Of a stretch of DNA of 64,000 nucleotides, positions 1-9,711 are shown one piece after another. Position 1 is the first letter of the stretch; each line of letters begins with the position of its first letter. The notes under the pieces are model-generated. The model searched no databases. It saw only the letters and a list, made by a program, of their open reading frames with translations, and was not told the origin of the DNA. Made by a program: the position numbers and the translations under genes. Origin of the DNA: JABFRZ01 sp964631945 (GTDB lineage: Bacteria > Planctomycetota > UBA1135 > GCA-002686595); assembly GCA_964631945.1 (NCBI GenBank), contig CAZWAY010000001.1, forward strand, positions 1 through 64,000, read 5' to 3'.

Positions 1-5
1 GCTAA

Positions 6-1163
6 CTACCCGGCCATCGATTCGGCCGCGTCCTGGGCGACTTGCGCCCAGATCGGATCGGGCGCGCAGGCCTGCTCGCGCAGGCTGGCCTCGGTCAGCT
101 TGATGGCGTGGGCGCTGCCGTTCTCGAGCGCGCGTGCGACCGTCGTCTCGCGCCCGGCCACGGCCGGGACCGCGGGCAGCGAGGCGCGCGGGTCGCCGTA
201 CACGACGTACAGACCGGCGGCGGCCTGCCAGGCGAAGCGTGTGGCGCGCACGACGCACTCCTCGGCGAGGTGCGGCGCCAGGAGCCGCAACGCGCTCGGG
301 GCCGTCACGGCGTGGGTGAACGGGATGCGCTGCTCGGGATTGCGCAGGTAGGAGCGTGCCGACGCCGTGGTGATCTCGCGCAGCGTCCGCTCCGGATCGC
401 GCAGGTCGAGCAGGCCGGCCACGGGCGCGAACGAGGGCGTGGCCAGCAGCGCGCGCAAGCCGCTGACGATGTTGCCGGCCGGCGGTGCCAGCGTGGGGCG
501 GCGCGGCTGCACGCGCGCGAGCGCGGCCTCGACGCTGGGCTCGGGCGCCAGCGTCCCGTCCCAGGGGAGCTCCTCGTAGCTCGCGGCCCAGTAGGCGAGG
601 CCGGTGGCGAGCTCGCGCCGGCGGATGGCGTTGTCGCGCGCGGCCAGCGCGCGCGTCGCGTGGGCGCTACGGATGAGCCCGTGGGTCGCAGCGCCGGCCA
701 GGCCGGGCGCGAGCCGTGCAACCCAGCGGCGCAGGACGGATTTCCAGTCGTCGGCCCCGAGTTCGGCGAGGAACAGCGTCTGCCAGTCGGCGAAGCGCTC
801 GGGCGCGCCCAGGACCTCGCGCCAGCGTTCGACCTCGATCGGCCGCGGATCGGGTGGAGCCTGATGGCTCGTGTCGCGGTGGGCCTCGAACCAGGGTGTC
901 ACGGCCTCCTCGTGCCCGAGCACGCACAACGCCTCCATCACCATCGGTACGTGGTTCGAGCGGTGGAGATCGGCGTCCGGCAGGTGTGCGTGCAGGCGCT
1001 CGAGCGCGGCGTCCAGCGCGTCACCCGCGCTCCCGAGGTCGCGCGAGTCCGTGGCGCGCGGCTGGGCGGAGGCTCCGCGCCCGAACGCGAGCGCGGCGCC
1101 CAGGGAGGCCCCCGTCCTCAGGAACTGGCGGCGCGAAGCCGGCGTCGAGCGCGGGTCGGACAT
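6..1163 (-). CDS. Tat-exported questin-oxidase-like protein
   Basis: This 385-aa protein starts with a twin-arginine signal (S-R-R-Q-F-L-R, then an Ala/Gly-rich hydrophobic stretch ending near G-A-S-A-Q), so it is probably exported folded. The mature part carries the pattern seen in the questin oxidase-like family (DUF4243): S-N-H-V-P-M followed by E-A-L-C-V-L-G and P-W-F-E. Fungal members are Baeyer-Villiger-type oxygenases; what bacterial members do is not established. I chose the ATG at 1163 because a GGAAG lies about 8 nt upstream and the Tat motif then sits at the N-terminus; an in-frame codon 14 positions earlier is possible. No partner gene is visible. Confidence 0.7.
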   Translation of the reverse strand: MSDPRSTPASRRQFLRTGASLGAALAFGRGASAQPRATDSRDLGSAGDALDAALERLHAHLPDADLHRSNHVPMVMEALCVLGHEEAVTPWFEAHRDTSHQAPPDPRPIEVERWREVLGAPERFADWQTLFLAELGADDWKSVLRRWVARLAPGLAGAATHGLIRSAHATRALAARDNAIRRRELATGLAYWAASYEELPWDGTLAPEPSVEAALARVQPRRPTLAPPAGNIVSGLRALLATPSFAPVAGLLDLRDPERTLREITTASARSYLRNPEQRIPFTHAVTAPSALRLLAPHLAEECVVRATRFAWQAAAGLYVVYGDPRASLPAVPAVAGRETTVARALENGSAHAIKLTEASLREQACAPDPIWAQVAQDAAESMAG

Positions 1164-1252
1164 GGGCGTGCTTCCGCCGCCGATTGTCGCACTCTGCGGT
1201 CGCACAGGCGTACGTGCGCCCGCAACGCTCCGGTAAGGGCGGGTGGCGGCCC

Positions 1253-2200
1253 TCAGCGCGGCGACGACAGCCGCTCGAGCGTGCCGGCCGCGTCCCCCGC
1301 CGCCAGACGGGCGAGGGCTTCGGCCAGGACCTCGGCGCGCTCGGCCGCGTCGCTCACGAAGGCGTGGCTGAACTCGCCCAGGGCCACCGCGCGGCCCGCG
1401 AACTCGATGGTGCGCAGCGGCTCGGGGATGCGCTCGCTCGGCATGCCCGGGTTCGACCCGAGGAGCAGCGAACCGAGGTGCTTGCGATCCGCGCTGAAGA
1501 GCAGCTGATCGCGCGTCGCCAGCTCGCGCCGCAGGCGCGTCTCGCGCACCACGTCGAGCAGGGCGAAGCGCGCGCCGCGCACCTTGGTCGGCTCGAGCGC
1601 CATGACGCGCTCGAAGCTCTTGCCCGGGAAGTAGTCGAGCAGCTCAGGGCGCAGCTTCGGGCCGGTCCAGTCGAGCAGCACGGGGCCGCCGACACGGCCC
1701 AGCAGCGTGCGGTAGACCTCGACGTATTCCTCTTCCTTGCAACGCCGGCGCGAGAGCGCGGCCAGCGGCAGGATCAACGGCACGCCGCCGGCTTCCTCGA
1801 TCGCCTGGGCCTGCTGCGCGACGGCCTCCAGCTGGTCGCCGATGCTGGCGACGCCGCCGGCCGGCTCGACCGAAGCCCCGACCGTGAAGCCCTGCGCCAG
1901 CCCGAGCGCGCCGGTGCGGCGCACCAGTTCGAGCAAGCGACTCCAGCCGAGTTCGGCGCGCTCGGCCGGGTCGAGCCCGAGCGCCAGGCCGAAGCCGAGC
2001 CCCGCCAGGCGCCGCAGCTCGGCCGCGTTCGCGTCCGGGTCGATCTCGCCGTCGGGCGCGCGGCGCGCGGACACGGAAAGGATGCACAGGCGCAGCAGCG
2101 GACGATCGCCGCGCGGGACCTGGCCGGAACGGACCGCGCTCGCGGGAGTCTCGCCCGGACGCGCGGCGGGAGCGCCGCTCTTGGATTGGGGTTGGAGCAT
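1253..2200 (-). CDS. DapA-fold TIM-barrel protein, DUF993-like
   Basis: The 315-aa protein resembles the DUF993 branch of the dihydrodipicolinate synthase superfamily: an early G-L-A-L-G-L-D region, a central G-G-V-P-L-I-L-P strand, then E-E-Y-V-E-V-Y and P-V-L-L-D-W. In that family a lysine in the strand before L-L-D would form the Schiff base with a keto acid. Here the corresponding strand reads V-R-G-A-R-F-A-L-L-D, so arginine seems to replace the lysine. If the alignment by eye is right, aldolase chemistry would be lost or changed. The product is cytoplasmic (no signal). The family call is moderate; substrate unknown. Confidence 0.5.
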   Translation of the reverse strand: MLQPQSKSGAPAARPGETPASAVRSGQVPRGDRPLLRLCILSVSARRAPDGEIDPDANAAELRRLAGLGFGLALGLDPAERAELGWSRLLELVRRTGALGLAQGFTVGASVEPAGGVASIGDQLEAVAQQAQAIEEAGGVPLILPLAALSRRRCKEEEYVEVYRTLLGRVGGPVLLDWTGPKLRPELLDYFPGKSFERVMALEPTKVRGARFALLDVVRETRLRRELATRDQLLFSADRKHLGSLLLGSNPGMPSERIPEPLRTIEFAGRAVALGEFSHAFVSDAAERAEVLAEALARLAAGDAAGTLERLSSPR

Positions 2201-2289
2201 GGGAAACCTGGCGGAAGCTTACCCGGATCCGGGCACGGCGGAGAGCGAGGTCGGGAAGCCGGCCTCGGGTGCTGTCTAGAATGCGCCGC

Positions 2290-3798
2290 ATGAGCACCCG
2301 ATCGCCCCTGACGCGCGCCGAGTCCACGCGCTACGCCGAGACCTCGCGCCACGCCGACGTGTTGCGCTTCGTGGCCGAGCTGGAGAGCAAGAAGGACCCG
2401 CGCCTCGCGCGCCAGAGCTTCGGGACGAGCCCGGAGGGACGCGAGCTGCCGCTCTTGGTGCTGTCGGCCAGCGGCGTGCGCTCGCCGGTCGCGGCGCGCG
2501 CGGCCGAGAAGCCGATCGTGCTCGTGATCAACGGCATCCACGCGGGCGAGGTCGAGGGCAAGGAGGCCAGCCTGATGCTCGTGCGCGACCTGCTCGAGAG
2601 CGAGCTCGGCGAGATGCTCGAGCACGTGACGCTGCTGGTCGTGCCGCTGTTCAACCCCGACGGCAACGACCGCATCTCGGCCGAGAACCGGCGGCTCGAC
2701 CTGGCCAAGCTCGAGGGCCAGCTCGGACCGACCAGCGGCGTGGGCACGCGCACCAACGCCTCCGGCATCAACCTGAACCGCGACTACATGCGCCAGAGCG
2801 CGCTGGAGATGCAGCTCCTGCAGTCGCGCGTGTGCCAGCCGTGGAAGCCGCACCTGACGGCGGACTGCCACTCGACCAACGGCTCGGTGCACCGCTTCGA
2901 CATGACCTTCGACGTGCCGCACACGCTGGAGAGCGGGCGGATCGAGCCGGTCCTGTTCATGCGCGAGCGCATGATGCCGGCCGTGCGCCGCGAGGTGAAG
3001 GCGCGCCACGGGCGCGAGTCGGGCTGGTACGGGAACTTCCTGGTGGACGAGCAGAAGAGCGGCGAGGGCTGGATGACCTACACCCACCACCCGCGTTTCG
3101 GCAGCAACTACCGCGGCCTGACCAATCGGCTCGACGTGCTGCTGGAGACCTACTCCTACATCTCGTTCGAGGACCGCGTGCAGACCACCTACGCCTTCCT
3201 GGTGGAGATCCTGCGCTTCGCGGGCGAGCACGCCAGCGAGCTCTTGACGGTGGTCGAGGCCTGCCAGACGCCGCCCGCGCGCATCGCCGTGCGCTACGGA
3301 CTGGAGCGCTTCCCCGAGCCGATCGAGATCCTCACGCGCGTGCCGCGCACGCTGGAGGGCGCGCCGGCCAGCGTCACGATCCCGCACTTCGCGCGCTTCG
3401 TCGGCAGCGAGGTGGTCGATCGTCCGTGGGCCTACGTCGTGCCCGACTCCCTGGCCGCCTTCTTCCGCGGACACGGCCTCGAGCTCTCGTGGCTGGGCCA
3501 GAACCGGCGCGCGCTGGGCGAGATCGCGCGCGTCGACGGACTCACGCGCGCCGGCGCGCGCAAGATCCTCGAGGCCACCGACCTCGGCGAGCTCACGCTC
3601 GAGGCGCACCACGAGCGGCGCGGGCTCACGCTGCCGCAGGGCACCTGCTACCTGCGCGCCGACCAGCCCCTGGGCGCGGTCGCGGCCTACCTGTGCGAGG
3701 CCAAGAGCGACGACAGCCTGTGGGTCAACGGCCTGCTGCCGGAACCGCAGGTAGGCGAGGAACTGGCGGTGCTGCGCGTGCTCGAGCCGCTGGAGTAG
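2290..3798 (+). CDS. M14-family zinc carboxypeptidase-like protein
   Basis: This 502-aa protein has the M14 zinc-peptidase signature: G-I-H-A-G-E-V-E-G-K-E gives the His and Glu zinc ligands, L-N-R-D-Y-M matches the substrate-carboxylate arginine region, and D-C-H-S-T-N-G gives the third ligand. The catalytic domain takes up roughly residues 30-330; the C-terminal ~170 residues look like an added beta-rich domain. There is no clear signal peptide, so a cytoplasmic role in peptide turnover is possible. The start is not decided by a ribosome site; ATG codons at 2281 and 2290 are both plausible and give nearly the same protein. Confidence 0.8.
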   Translation: MSTRSPLTRAESTRYAETSRHADVLRFVAELESKKDPRLARQSFGTSPEGRELPLLVLSASGVRSPVAARAAEKPIVLVINGIHAGEVEGKEASLMLVRDLLESELGEMLEHVTLLVVPLFNPDGNDRISAENRRLDLAKLEGQLGPTSGVGTRTNASGINLNRDYMRQSALEMQLLQSRVCQPWKPHLTADCHSTNGSVHRFDMTFDVPHTLESGRIEPVLFMRERMMPAVRREVKARHGRESGWYGNFLVDEQKSGEGWMTYTHHPRFGSNYRGLTNRLDVLLETYSYISFEDRVQTTYAFLVEILRFAGEHASELLTVVEACQTPPARIAVRYGLERFPEPIEILTRVPRTLEGAPASVTIPHFARFVGSEVVDRPWAYVVPDSLAAFFRGHGLELSWLGQNRRALGEIARVDGLTRAGARKILEATDLGELTLEAHHERRGLTLPQGTCYLRADQPLGAVAAYLCEAKSDDSLWVNGLLPEPQVGEELAVLRVLEPLE

Positions 3799-3820
3799 GC
3801 CAGGCCCGAGCTCTGCCCGC

Positions 3821-4081
3821 TCACAGCACGAAGCGCACGGTGGGCGCCTGGCCCAGACCCGCGAAGATCGCGTTGCGGTGGGCCTCGTCGCGCACGGCGA
3901 CGACGAGTTCGAGACGCTGATAGCGTCCGCTCGAGCTGCCGCCGATGTTCCTGAGCGTGTGCGCGGCGTCGGCCGTCAGGCTCGCCACCGCCTGGCGCAG
4001 GGCCGACTCGTCGGTGCAGATGACCCGGTAGGTCCAGGAGCACGGATACGAGATCTCCGGGTGACCCTCGAGGACGTGCAC
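3821..4081 (-). CDS. YbeD-like protein (DUF493 family)
   Basis: An 86-aa protein of the small YbeD/DUF493 family, which has an ACT-like regulatory fold. Family features seen here are Y-P-C-S-W-T-Y-R-V-I near the N-terminus, the S-S-S-G-R-Y segment in the middle, and a final A-P-T-V-R-F-V-L strand. Length matches the family. E. coli YbeD lies beside lipoate genes, but no such neighbour occurs here. The start is a GTG at 4081, which gives the usual N-terminus. The gene ends 22 bp from the convergent M14 gene. Confidence 0.8.
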   Translation of the reverse strand: MHVLEGHPEISYPCSWTYRVICTDESALRQAVASLTADAAHTLRNIGGSSSGRYQRLELVVAVRDEAHRNAIFAGLGQAPTVRFVL

Positions 4082-4281
4082 GCGTGTCCAGACTAGCCCC
4101 GGAGGCCGGTGGCGGGGAACCGGGCCGGAAAACGTCGTTCGACGGGCGCCACGGCTTGACGATCCGGGCGGGTGCGGGGATGCTCACGAGGCCCCCTGTG
4201 CGGACGGCGCGCGCGAGCTCGCGGGAACGGGGGGCCTCGGCCGACCTTCCCGCTCGCGCTCCACTCCAGCCCCCCTCCCCC

Positions 4282-6507
4282 ATGTCGACCGTGCGCCCGT
4301 TCCTCGCCTTGGCCCTGTTCCTCGGCACCGCCGCCTGCTCGCTCCAGGAGGCGGCCCGGCCGCTGTTCCCGGAGCCGACCGAGAACGTGCTCGACGAGAA
4401 GGCCGAGGAGCGCCAGACCTCGCTGCGCAAGGCGTGGTTCGAGCACCGCCACCAGGCGGCGCGAGGCACGGACTGGCGCGCGATCGAACGCGCCAACGGC
4501 GAGGCCCTGATCGCGGAGCGCAACCGCCTCTCCAGCGCGCTGAGCGCGGTCCCGAATCCGTGGACCGAGCGCGGGAGCCAGAACGTGGCCGGGCGCGTGC
4601 ACACGGCCGTGCTGGCGCCGGACGGCCAGTCGCTCTACGTCGGCACCAGCCTGGGCGGCGCCTGGGAGGGCTCGCTCGACGGCGCGGGCTGGACACCCTT
4701 CGGCGACAGCCTGTACGGCGGCGCGCACCACCTCGCGGTCATCGACGGGGCGACGCCGTCCGATCCGGACGTCGTGCTGGCGGCGACCGACGGCGGGCTC
4801 GTGCACGTGACCCGCAATCGCGGCCAGACCTGGGAGGTCCCGAACATCGGTGGCGTCCAGCTGGTGCGGCGCGTGCTCACCGTCGGCGACGGCAGCGGCA
4901 CGGTCCTGGTGCTGCGCCGGAAGGCGGGGAAGTGGGAGCTGATGCGCTCGACCGACGCGCTCACGACCTTCCAGGCGGTCTACGACCTCGGGACCTTCCC
5001 CGGTGACGCGTGGATGACGCGCGACGGGCTGACCGACCTGTACGTGATGACGCGCACGGGCGTGGTCAAGAGCACCAACCTCGGCAACACCTGGACCACC
5101 ATCGGGCCGGCCCCGGTCGTCGCCTCGCAGGCCGAGCTGACCGGCTCGGAGGCGGGCGCGCCGCGGCTGTGGGTCGTCGAGACGGTCGGCTCGCTCGACA
5201 AGCTCTACCGTTCGGACGACGCCGGCGCGTCGTGGACCTTCATCCAGGACATCACCGACTACTGGAACGTGATCAACGCCTCGATCACCAACGTGGACAC
5301 CTTCCTGTACGGCGGGGTCGAGGCCCACCGCACCGTGAACGGCGGCACGAGCTTCTCGGTCATCAACACCTGGGGCGCGTACTACTCGAACCCGGCCGCG
5401 CGGCTGCACGCCGACATCCAGGGCATCGACGTGGTCGCGAACGCGGGCCCGTTCGGCGAGACCTGGTACATCTCGACCGACGGCGGACTGTTCCGCTCGA
5501 CCGACGTCCTGTCCACGGTCCAGAACCTCTCGCTGACCGGTCTGCGCGTGTCGCAGTACTACTCGACGCACACCTCGACCCGCACCCCGACCCACGTCGT
5601 GGCCGGCGCCCAGGACCAGGGCTACCAGCGCGCGAGCGTCGCCCCCGTGCCGCCCCAGACGAGCCTGAACTTCACCCAGCTCATCAGCGGCGACTACGGC
5701 CACCTCACCAGCGGCGACGGCGACCACGACTTCCTGTTCTCGGTCTACCCGGGCTTCGTGCTGTGCCACGTGGGCGAGAACAACCCGCAGCTCTTCACCG
5801 AGGACTTCCCGGCCGGCGAGGACCACGCCTGGATGCCGCCGGTGGTGGCCGACCCGCTCGATGCGCGCCACTTCTTCCTGTGCGCCTCGCGCATCTACCG
5901 CTACACGAAGGCCACCAACAACAACTGGACGGCCGCGCTGTGGTCGACCTTCGACTTCGGGGTGGCCTCGGGCGAGTACGTCAGCGCCCTGGTGTTCTCG
6001 CCCATCGATCCGAACTACGCCCACGCGGTCACGGACCGTGGGCGCCTGTACCGCTCGACCAACCGCGGCGTGACCTGGACGCAATCGACCAGCACCGGCC
6101 CGTCGGGGCAGTACTTCTACGGCACGGCGATGCTCGCCAGCCCCACCGAGCGCGACACGATCTACGTGGCCGGCTCGGGCTACTCGGGCCCGGCCGTGTA
6201 CCGCAGCATCGACGGCGGCGTCTCCTACCAGCCGTACTCGACCGGGCTGCCGCCCACGCTCGTGTACTGCCTGGCCGAGTCGCGCGACGACCTCGGCACG
6301 CTCTACTGCGGCACCGAGACCTCGGCCTACCTGCGCGAGGCGGGCGCCCCGAGCTGGACCAACATCACCGGCACCCAGGCGCCCATCACCGTCTACTGGA
6401 GCGTCGAGGCCGCGCCCGGGAACATCATGCGCTTCGGGACCTACGGGCGCGGGATCTGGGACTACAAGATCTCGCGGCGTCCGAAGCTGAAGTCGGGCTC
6501 GCTGTAG
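4282..6507 (+). CDS. secreted Asp-box (BNR) beta-propeller lipoprotein
   Basis: The 741-aa product begins with a lipoprotein-type signal (hydrophobic run, then G-T-A-A-C), so it is probably anchored to a membrane on the outside. The rest is a repeat protein with at least seven Asp-box turns of the form S-x-D/N-x-G-x-T-W, for example near N-R-G-Q-T-W, N-L-G-N-T-W, D-A-G-A-S-W and N-R-G-V-T-W. These are typical of sialidase/VPS10-like seven-blade propellers. No sialidase catalytic Arg/Tyr set was recognised, so binding or structural function is as likely as glycosidase activity. The reading frame is open further upstream, but the ATG at 4282 puts the signal at the N-terminus. Confidence 0.75.
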   Translation: MSTVRPFLALALFLGTAACSLQEAARPLFPEPTENVLDEKAEERQTSLRKAWFEHRHQAARGTDWRAIERANGEALIAERNRLSSALSAVPNPWTERGSQNVAGRVHTAVLAPDGQSLYVGTSLGGAWEGSLDGAGWTPFGDSLYGGAHHLAVIDGATPSDPDVVLAATDGGLVHVTRNRGQTWEVPNIGGVQLVRRVLTVGDGSGTVLVLRRKAGKWELMRSTDALTTFQAVYDLGTFPGDAWMTRDGLTDLYVMTRTGVVKSTNLGNTWTTIGPAPVVASQAELTGSEAGAPRLWVVETVGSLDKLYRSDDAGASWTFIQDITDYWNVINASITNVDTFLYGGVEAHRTVNGGTSFSVINTWGAYYSNPAARLHADIQGIDVVANAGPFGETWYISTDGGLFRSTDVLSTVQNLSLTGLRVSQYYSTHTSTRTPTHVVAGAQDQGYQRASVAPVPPQTSLNFTQLISGDYGHLTSGDGDHDFLFSVYPGFVLCHVGENNPQLFTEDFPAGEDHAWMPPVVADPLDARHFFLCASRIYRYTKATNNNWTAALWSTFDFGVASGEYVSALVFSPIDPNYAHAVTDRGRLYRSTNRGVTWTQSTSTGPSGQYFYGTAMLASPTERDTIYVAGSGYSGPAVYRSIDGGVSYQPYSTGLPPTLVYCLAESRDDLGTLYCGTETSAYLREAGAPSWTNITGTQAPITVYWSVEAAPGNIMRFGTYGRGIWDYKISRRPKLKSGSL

Positions 6508-6553
6508 CGGAGCCTGCGCACGACGGTCATGCGCACTCAGCGAAGTGACGGCG

Positions 6554-8419
6554 TCACGGCCACTGCAGCACGAGGGAGCCCCCCTTCTCAACGAACTGGA
6601 CCTGCGGCGGCGTAGCATTGGCGTTGAAGCCCGTGTAGGTCGCTGAGATCCAAAGGCCTTCGACATCGCTAGGCATGTTCATCTCGGCGTTCACTTCAGG
6701 AACTGAGCTGTCAGTCGTGAAGCCGTCGTAGCAAGCATCAATACCCCTCCAGCGCCAGCCGACCCAGATGGTTTCCATCTCTGCAGCCGGGTCTACGGAG
6801 ACCAGGACTTTGCGCGGCACTCTTTTCAACGCGCAGTAATGCTCACCTACAAGGGAGCAGGCATACCCATCATAGTACTCGTCGGCAAGTACCACTGCCA
6901 CAAGATCAAGGGGTCTGTCAGACGCTTGCCAATCAGGCGACTTCGCTTCGTTGATGTCGACCTGAATCATATCATCGACACGCCGTGCGCCTTTGACCTC
7001 GGCGATGACCTGGCGTCCATCTTTCATGTACAAGACCCGGGAGAGGTGTGATATGTCTCCGCCGATGCCCTCAGAAGACAGGGTGATGTCGTTCTGACAC
7101 CCAAAGGCGAAGTCCGCTTCGGCAGGCCCTGCTGTCGGCAGAGGTACGATGACGCTCTTGGGCTCACAACCAGAAACGTAGGCTCTTGCGACAAGGAACG
7201 GTGGTAAGGGCGCGCTCGATCTCGGGCTGATGCTAATGTCACTAGGGAAGAATCCAACGAAGCGTCCATCGATCACCTGAAGTTGTTGCTGTTCATGCCA
7301 CGAGGCGAGTAGCGGGTTTTGGCCAGGAACCGGAGATTCTTGGTAGAACTCGGCCGCAATGCGGATCGTGGTAATATCAGGAGGAGTCACGCTACCGGTC
7401 AACTGGAGCCGGTCATGCATTGGGAGAACAACCTCCGCATCGTTCTGCGCAACAAACTCGACCTTGCCGTACTTGCCATGGTCGAGACAGAGGGCGCCAA
7501 TACTGTAGCTTTGGCCGACTGCCAGGCCTTGAAGACGCTGCGACTCACGACCTCCCAGCACTTCCGGGACAACAAGCTCGGCCATCGTCAATGAGCCCCA
7601 CGGGAATTGCTGGCTACGTGGCTTCTCACGGACAGCCAGATCGCGTACTGTTGGCCACCATTTCAACGTGGGACGACACTCGCTACTGCACTGAATGACT
7701 ATGCGTGCGGCACCGATTGAACCATCCAAGAGCGGAAGTTCGGTTCGGTAGAGGCCGCGCGCTCCAGCGCTAATGCTACAGGTAAGTTGCTTACCATTGG
7801 AAAGTGAGATTACGAGCTTGGGGTAAGGCTCGTCTAGGGAAGATGGCTCTCCGAACGCTATGGCAAGCTCGTCTGGGCCTGTGAACCCTGCGAGTGAGTT
7901 GCGCAACAGGACTTGATCGGCCTTCCTGGCATCTTGCTCTTCGACGACGGCACTCATCGTTCGTGCCTGAAGGTCCTTTGCGTGCAACACCACGCCAAGA
8001 GCTGGGGTCAACTCGATGCGTTCGCCCATAGAGGGCTGATAGGTGAGCGCTGCGTGGCCAGGAGCCAATACCACATCACCGGCGAACAAGCCGGCAGGAG
8101 AGAACAAGCCATCCTTGGCGACCGGATAGACGGCGATGCTGCCATTTCGTGTTACCTGAATGGCCCTGAGTGCTAGGCCGCACAGGGAGATTACGCGGTA
8201 TACTCTCGTGCTTGAGGGCGTCTCCGTCGTGACTTCTTGGCGCTGCGTTTCCTCCTGCAAGATTACGGCATGTGAGCTGGTGCTCTTCTCGCCTGTCGTG
8301 CCACGTGCGAGGTTGGCGGGCATAGCTCTCTCCGCTCGGTTGGTCCTGGCACGAGCCAAGAGTAGGAAGCTGCCCAGCAGTACGAGGGCGGCGGCAAGGA
8401 GAAGAACAGTGCGGCTCAC
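6554..8419 (-). CDS. membrane-anchored exported protein of unknown function
   Basis: I do not recognise this 621-aa protein. It starts with GTG, then one strong N-terminal membrane segment (about residues 4-23), after which everything is predicted outside the cytoplasm and beta-rich, with scattered cysteines. Its base composition is much lower in GC than its neighbours (33 of 60 bases in one line counted by hand, versus about 70% around it), which suggests acquisition. It begins 6 bp after the phnW stop on the same strand, so it may be read through from phnW. Its plan (single anchor, large beta-rich exterior, low GC) resembles the product of 10857-13028, and the two may be distant relatives. 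Confidence 0.7.
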   Translation of the reverse strand: MSRTVLLLAAALVLLGSFLLLARARTNRAERAMPANLARGTTGEKSTSSHAVILQEETQRQEVTTETPSSTRVYRVISLCGLALRAIQVTRNGSIAVYPVAKDGLFSPAGLFAGDVVLAPGHAALTYQPSMGERIELTPALGVVLHAKDLQARTMSAVVEEQDARKADQVLLRNSLAGFTGPDELAIAFGEPSSLDEPYPKLVISLSNGKQLTCSISAGARGLYRTELPLLDGSIGAARIVIQCSSECRPTLKWWPTVRDLAVREKPRSQQFPWGSLTMAELVVPEVLGGRESQRLQGLAVGQSYSIGALCLDHGKYGKVEFVAQNDAEVVLPMHDRLQLTGSVTPPDITTIRIAAEFYQESPVPGQNPLLASWHEQQQLQVIDGRFVGFFPSDISISPRSSAPLPPFLVARAYVSGCEPKSVIVPLPTAGPAEADFAFGCQNDITLSSEGIGGDISHLSRVLYMKDGRQVIAEVKGARRVDDMIQVDINEAKSPDWQASDRPLDLVAVVLADEYYDGYACSLVGEHYCALKRVPRKVLVSVDPAAEMETIWVGWRWRGIDACYDGFTTDSSVPEVNAEMNMPSDVEGLWISATYTGFNANATPPQVQFVEKGGSLVLQWP

Positions 8420-8425
8420 TTGAGA

Positions 8426-9574
8426 CTAGCCCGCGCTCACCACGCCCATCTCGCGCAGCACCGCGGGCACGGCCGCCAGCAGGGCCTCGATGTCGGCCGC
8501 GAACAGGTGCCCGATGTTGCCGAGGCGGAAGCACTCGGCCTGCGTGAGCTTGCCCGGATAGATCAGGAAGCCGCGCGCGGACAGGCGCCGGTAGAAGTCC
8601 TGGAAGTCGAAGCGCGCGTCGCGCGGGTAGAGGAAGGTGCTGATGATCGGGCTGGCGTGCGCGGCCGGGACGTAGGAGCGGAAACCGAGCGCCTCCATGC
8701 CGGCGCGCAGGCGCGCGTGGTTCTGGCGATAGCGCGCGCCCCGACCCGCGACGCCGCCCTCGCGTTCGAGCTCGACCAGCGCCTGCTGCAGCGCGAGCAG
8801 GACGTGCGTCGGCGGCGTGAAGCGGAACTGGCCGTCCTGCTCGAGTCCACGCCATTGCGCGTGCAGGTCGAGCACCAGCGTGCGTGCCCGACCGGCGCTG
8901 CGCTCGAGCAACGCGCGGCGCGCGAGCACGAAGGCCAGCCCGGGAATGCCCTCCAGGCACTTGTTGGCGGAGGCGGCCAGGCAAGCGACCGCGTCGTACT
9001 CGATCGGCAGCGCTCCGAAGGCGCTCATCGCATCGACGAAGAGCTCGCGCCCGGCCGCGCGCACGACCGCGCCGACCTCGCGCAGCGGATTCAGGACGCC
9101 CGAGGAGGTCTCGACCTGCACCAGCGCGACCTGCGTGAGCGCAGGGTCCCCGGCCAGGGCCGCGCGCACGGCCGCCGGATCGATGGGCGTGTCCTCGCGC
9201 GCGCGCAGGACCGTGCAGGGGATGCCGTGCACCGCCGCCATGCGCACGATGCGCTCGCCGTAGGCGCCGTTCACCAGCGCCAGCAGCTTGCCGTCGCGCG
9301 GCACGAACGAGGACAGCGCGGCTTCGACCGCGTACGTCCCGCTGCCCGCCAGCGGCACGGCCTCCCAGCCGGCGGCCGGCGACAGCCCGTAGATCGAGAG
9401 CAGGCGCGCGCGCACCTCGCGCACGGCCGCCAGGAAGGTCTCGTCGCGTGAGCCGAGGTCGCGCTGCATCGCCTGCTTGACGCTCGCGCTGGTCGTGAGC
9501 GGACCGGGGGTGAAGAGCAGCTTGTCGGGCGCGGCGGACGCGGACGATCCGGCGGAGTTCGGGGTCGCGGACAT
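8426..9574 (-). CDS. phnW: 2-aminoethylphosphonate--pyruvate transaminase-like
   Basis: This 382-aa protein is a fold-type I PLP aminotransferase close to PhnW, which converts 2-aminoethylphosphonate and pyruvate to phosphonoacetaldehyde and alanine. Seen in the sequence: L-L-F-T-P-G-P-L-T-T-S at the start, G-S-G-T-Y-A-V-E-A for phosphate binding, V-E-T-S-S-G-V-L-N-P, and the PLP lysine in S-A-N-K-C-L-E-G-I-P-G. The length matches the family. No phosphonatase (phnX), phosphonate transporter or phosphonate biosynthesis gene lies nearby, so the direction of use (catabolic or biosynthetic) cannot be told. Related serine-glyoxylate aminotransferases are a less likely alternative. Confidence 0.8.
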   Translation of the reverse strand: MSATPNSAGSSASAAPDKLLFTPGPLTTSASVKQAMQRDLGSRDETFLAAVREVRARLLSIYGLSPAAGWEAVPLAGSGTYAVEAALSSFVPRDGKLLALVNGAYGERIVRMAAVHGIPCTVLRAREDTPIDPAAVRAALAGDPALTQVALVQVETSSGVLNPLREVGAVVRAAGRELFVDAMSAFGALPIEYDAVACLAASANKCLEGIPGLAFVLARRALLERSAGRARTLVLDLHAQWRGLEQDGQFRFTPPTHVLLALQQALVELEREGGVAGRGARYRQNHARLRAGMEALGFRSYVPAAHASPIISTFLYPRDARFDFQDFYRRLSARGFLIYPGKLTQAECFRLGNIGHLFAADIEALLAAVPAVLREMGVVSAG

Positions 9575-9711
9575 GACGCGCGAGGATAGCGCTGCACAGG
9601 CCCGGGCCCGCGCCCTTGGTCCGGGTCCGCCCCCACGGCTACCCTGACCGGCCCGCCGCGCGGGCGTTGCCGCTCAAGCCCCCACCCGCGGCGGGTCGAA
9701 AGCCCCTCTCC

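Noticed and set aside
42..1508. Long plus-strand reading frame opposite the questin-oxidase-like gene
   Set aside because: Rich in Arg/Ala/Gly with no motif, as expected for the complement of high-GC coding DNA; the minus-strand protein has clear family features.
4084..4281. N-terminal extension of the Asp-box propeller protein
   Set aside because: Would bury the lipoprotein signal 66 residues in; ATG 4282 fits better.
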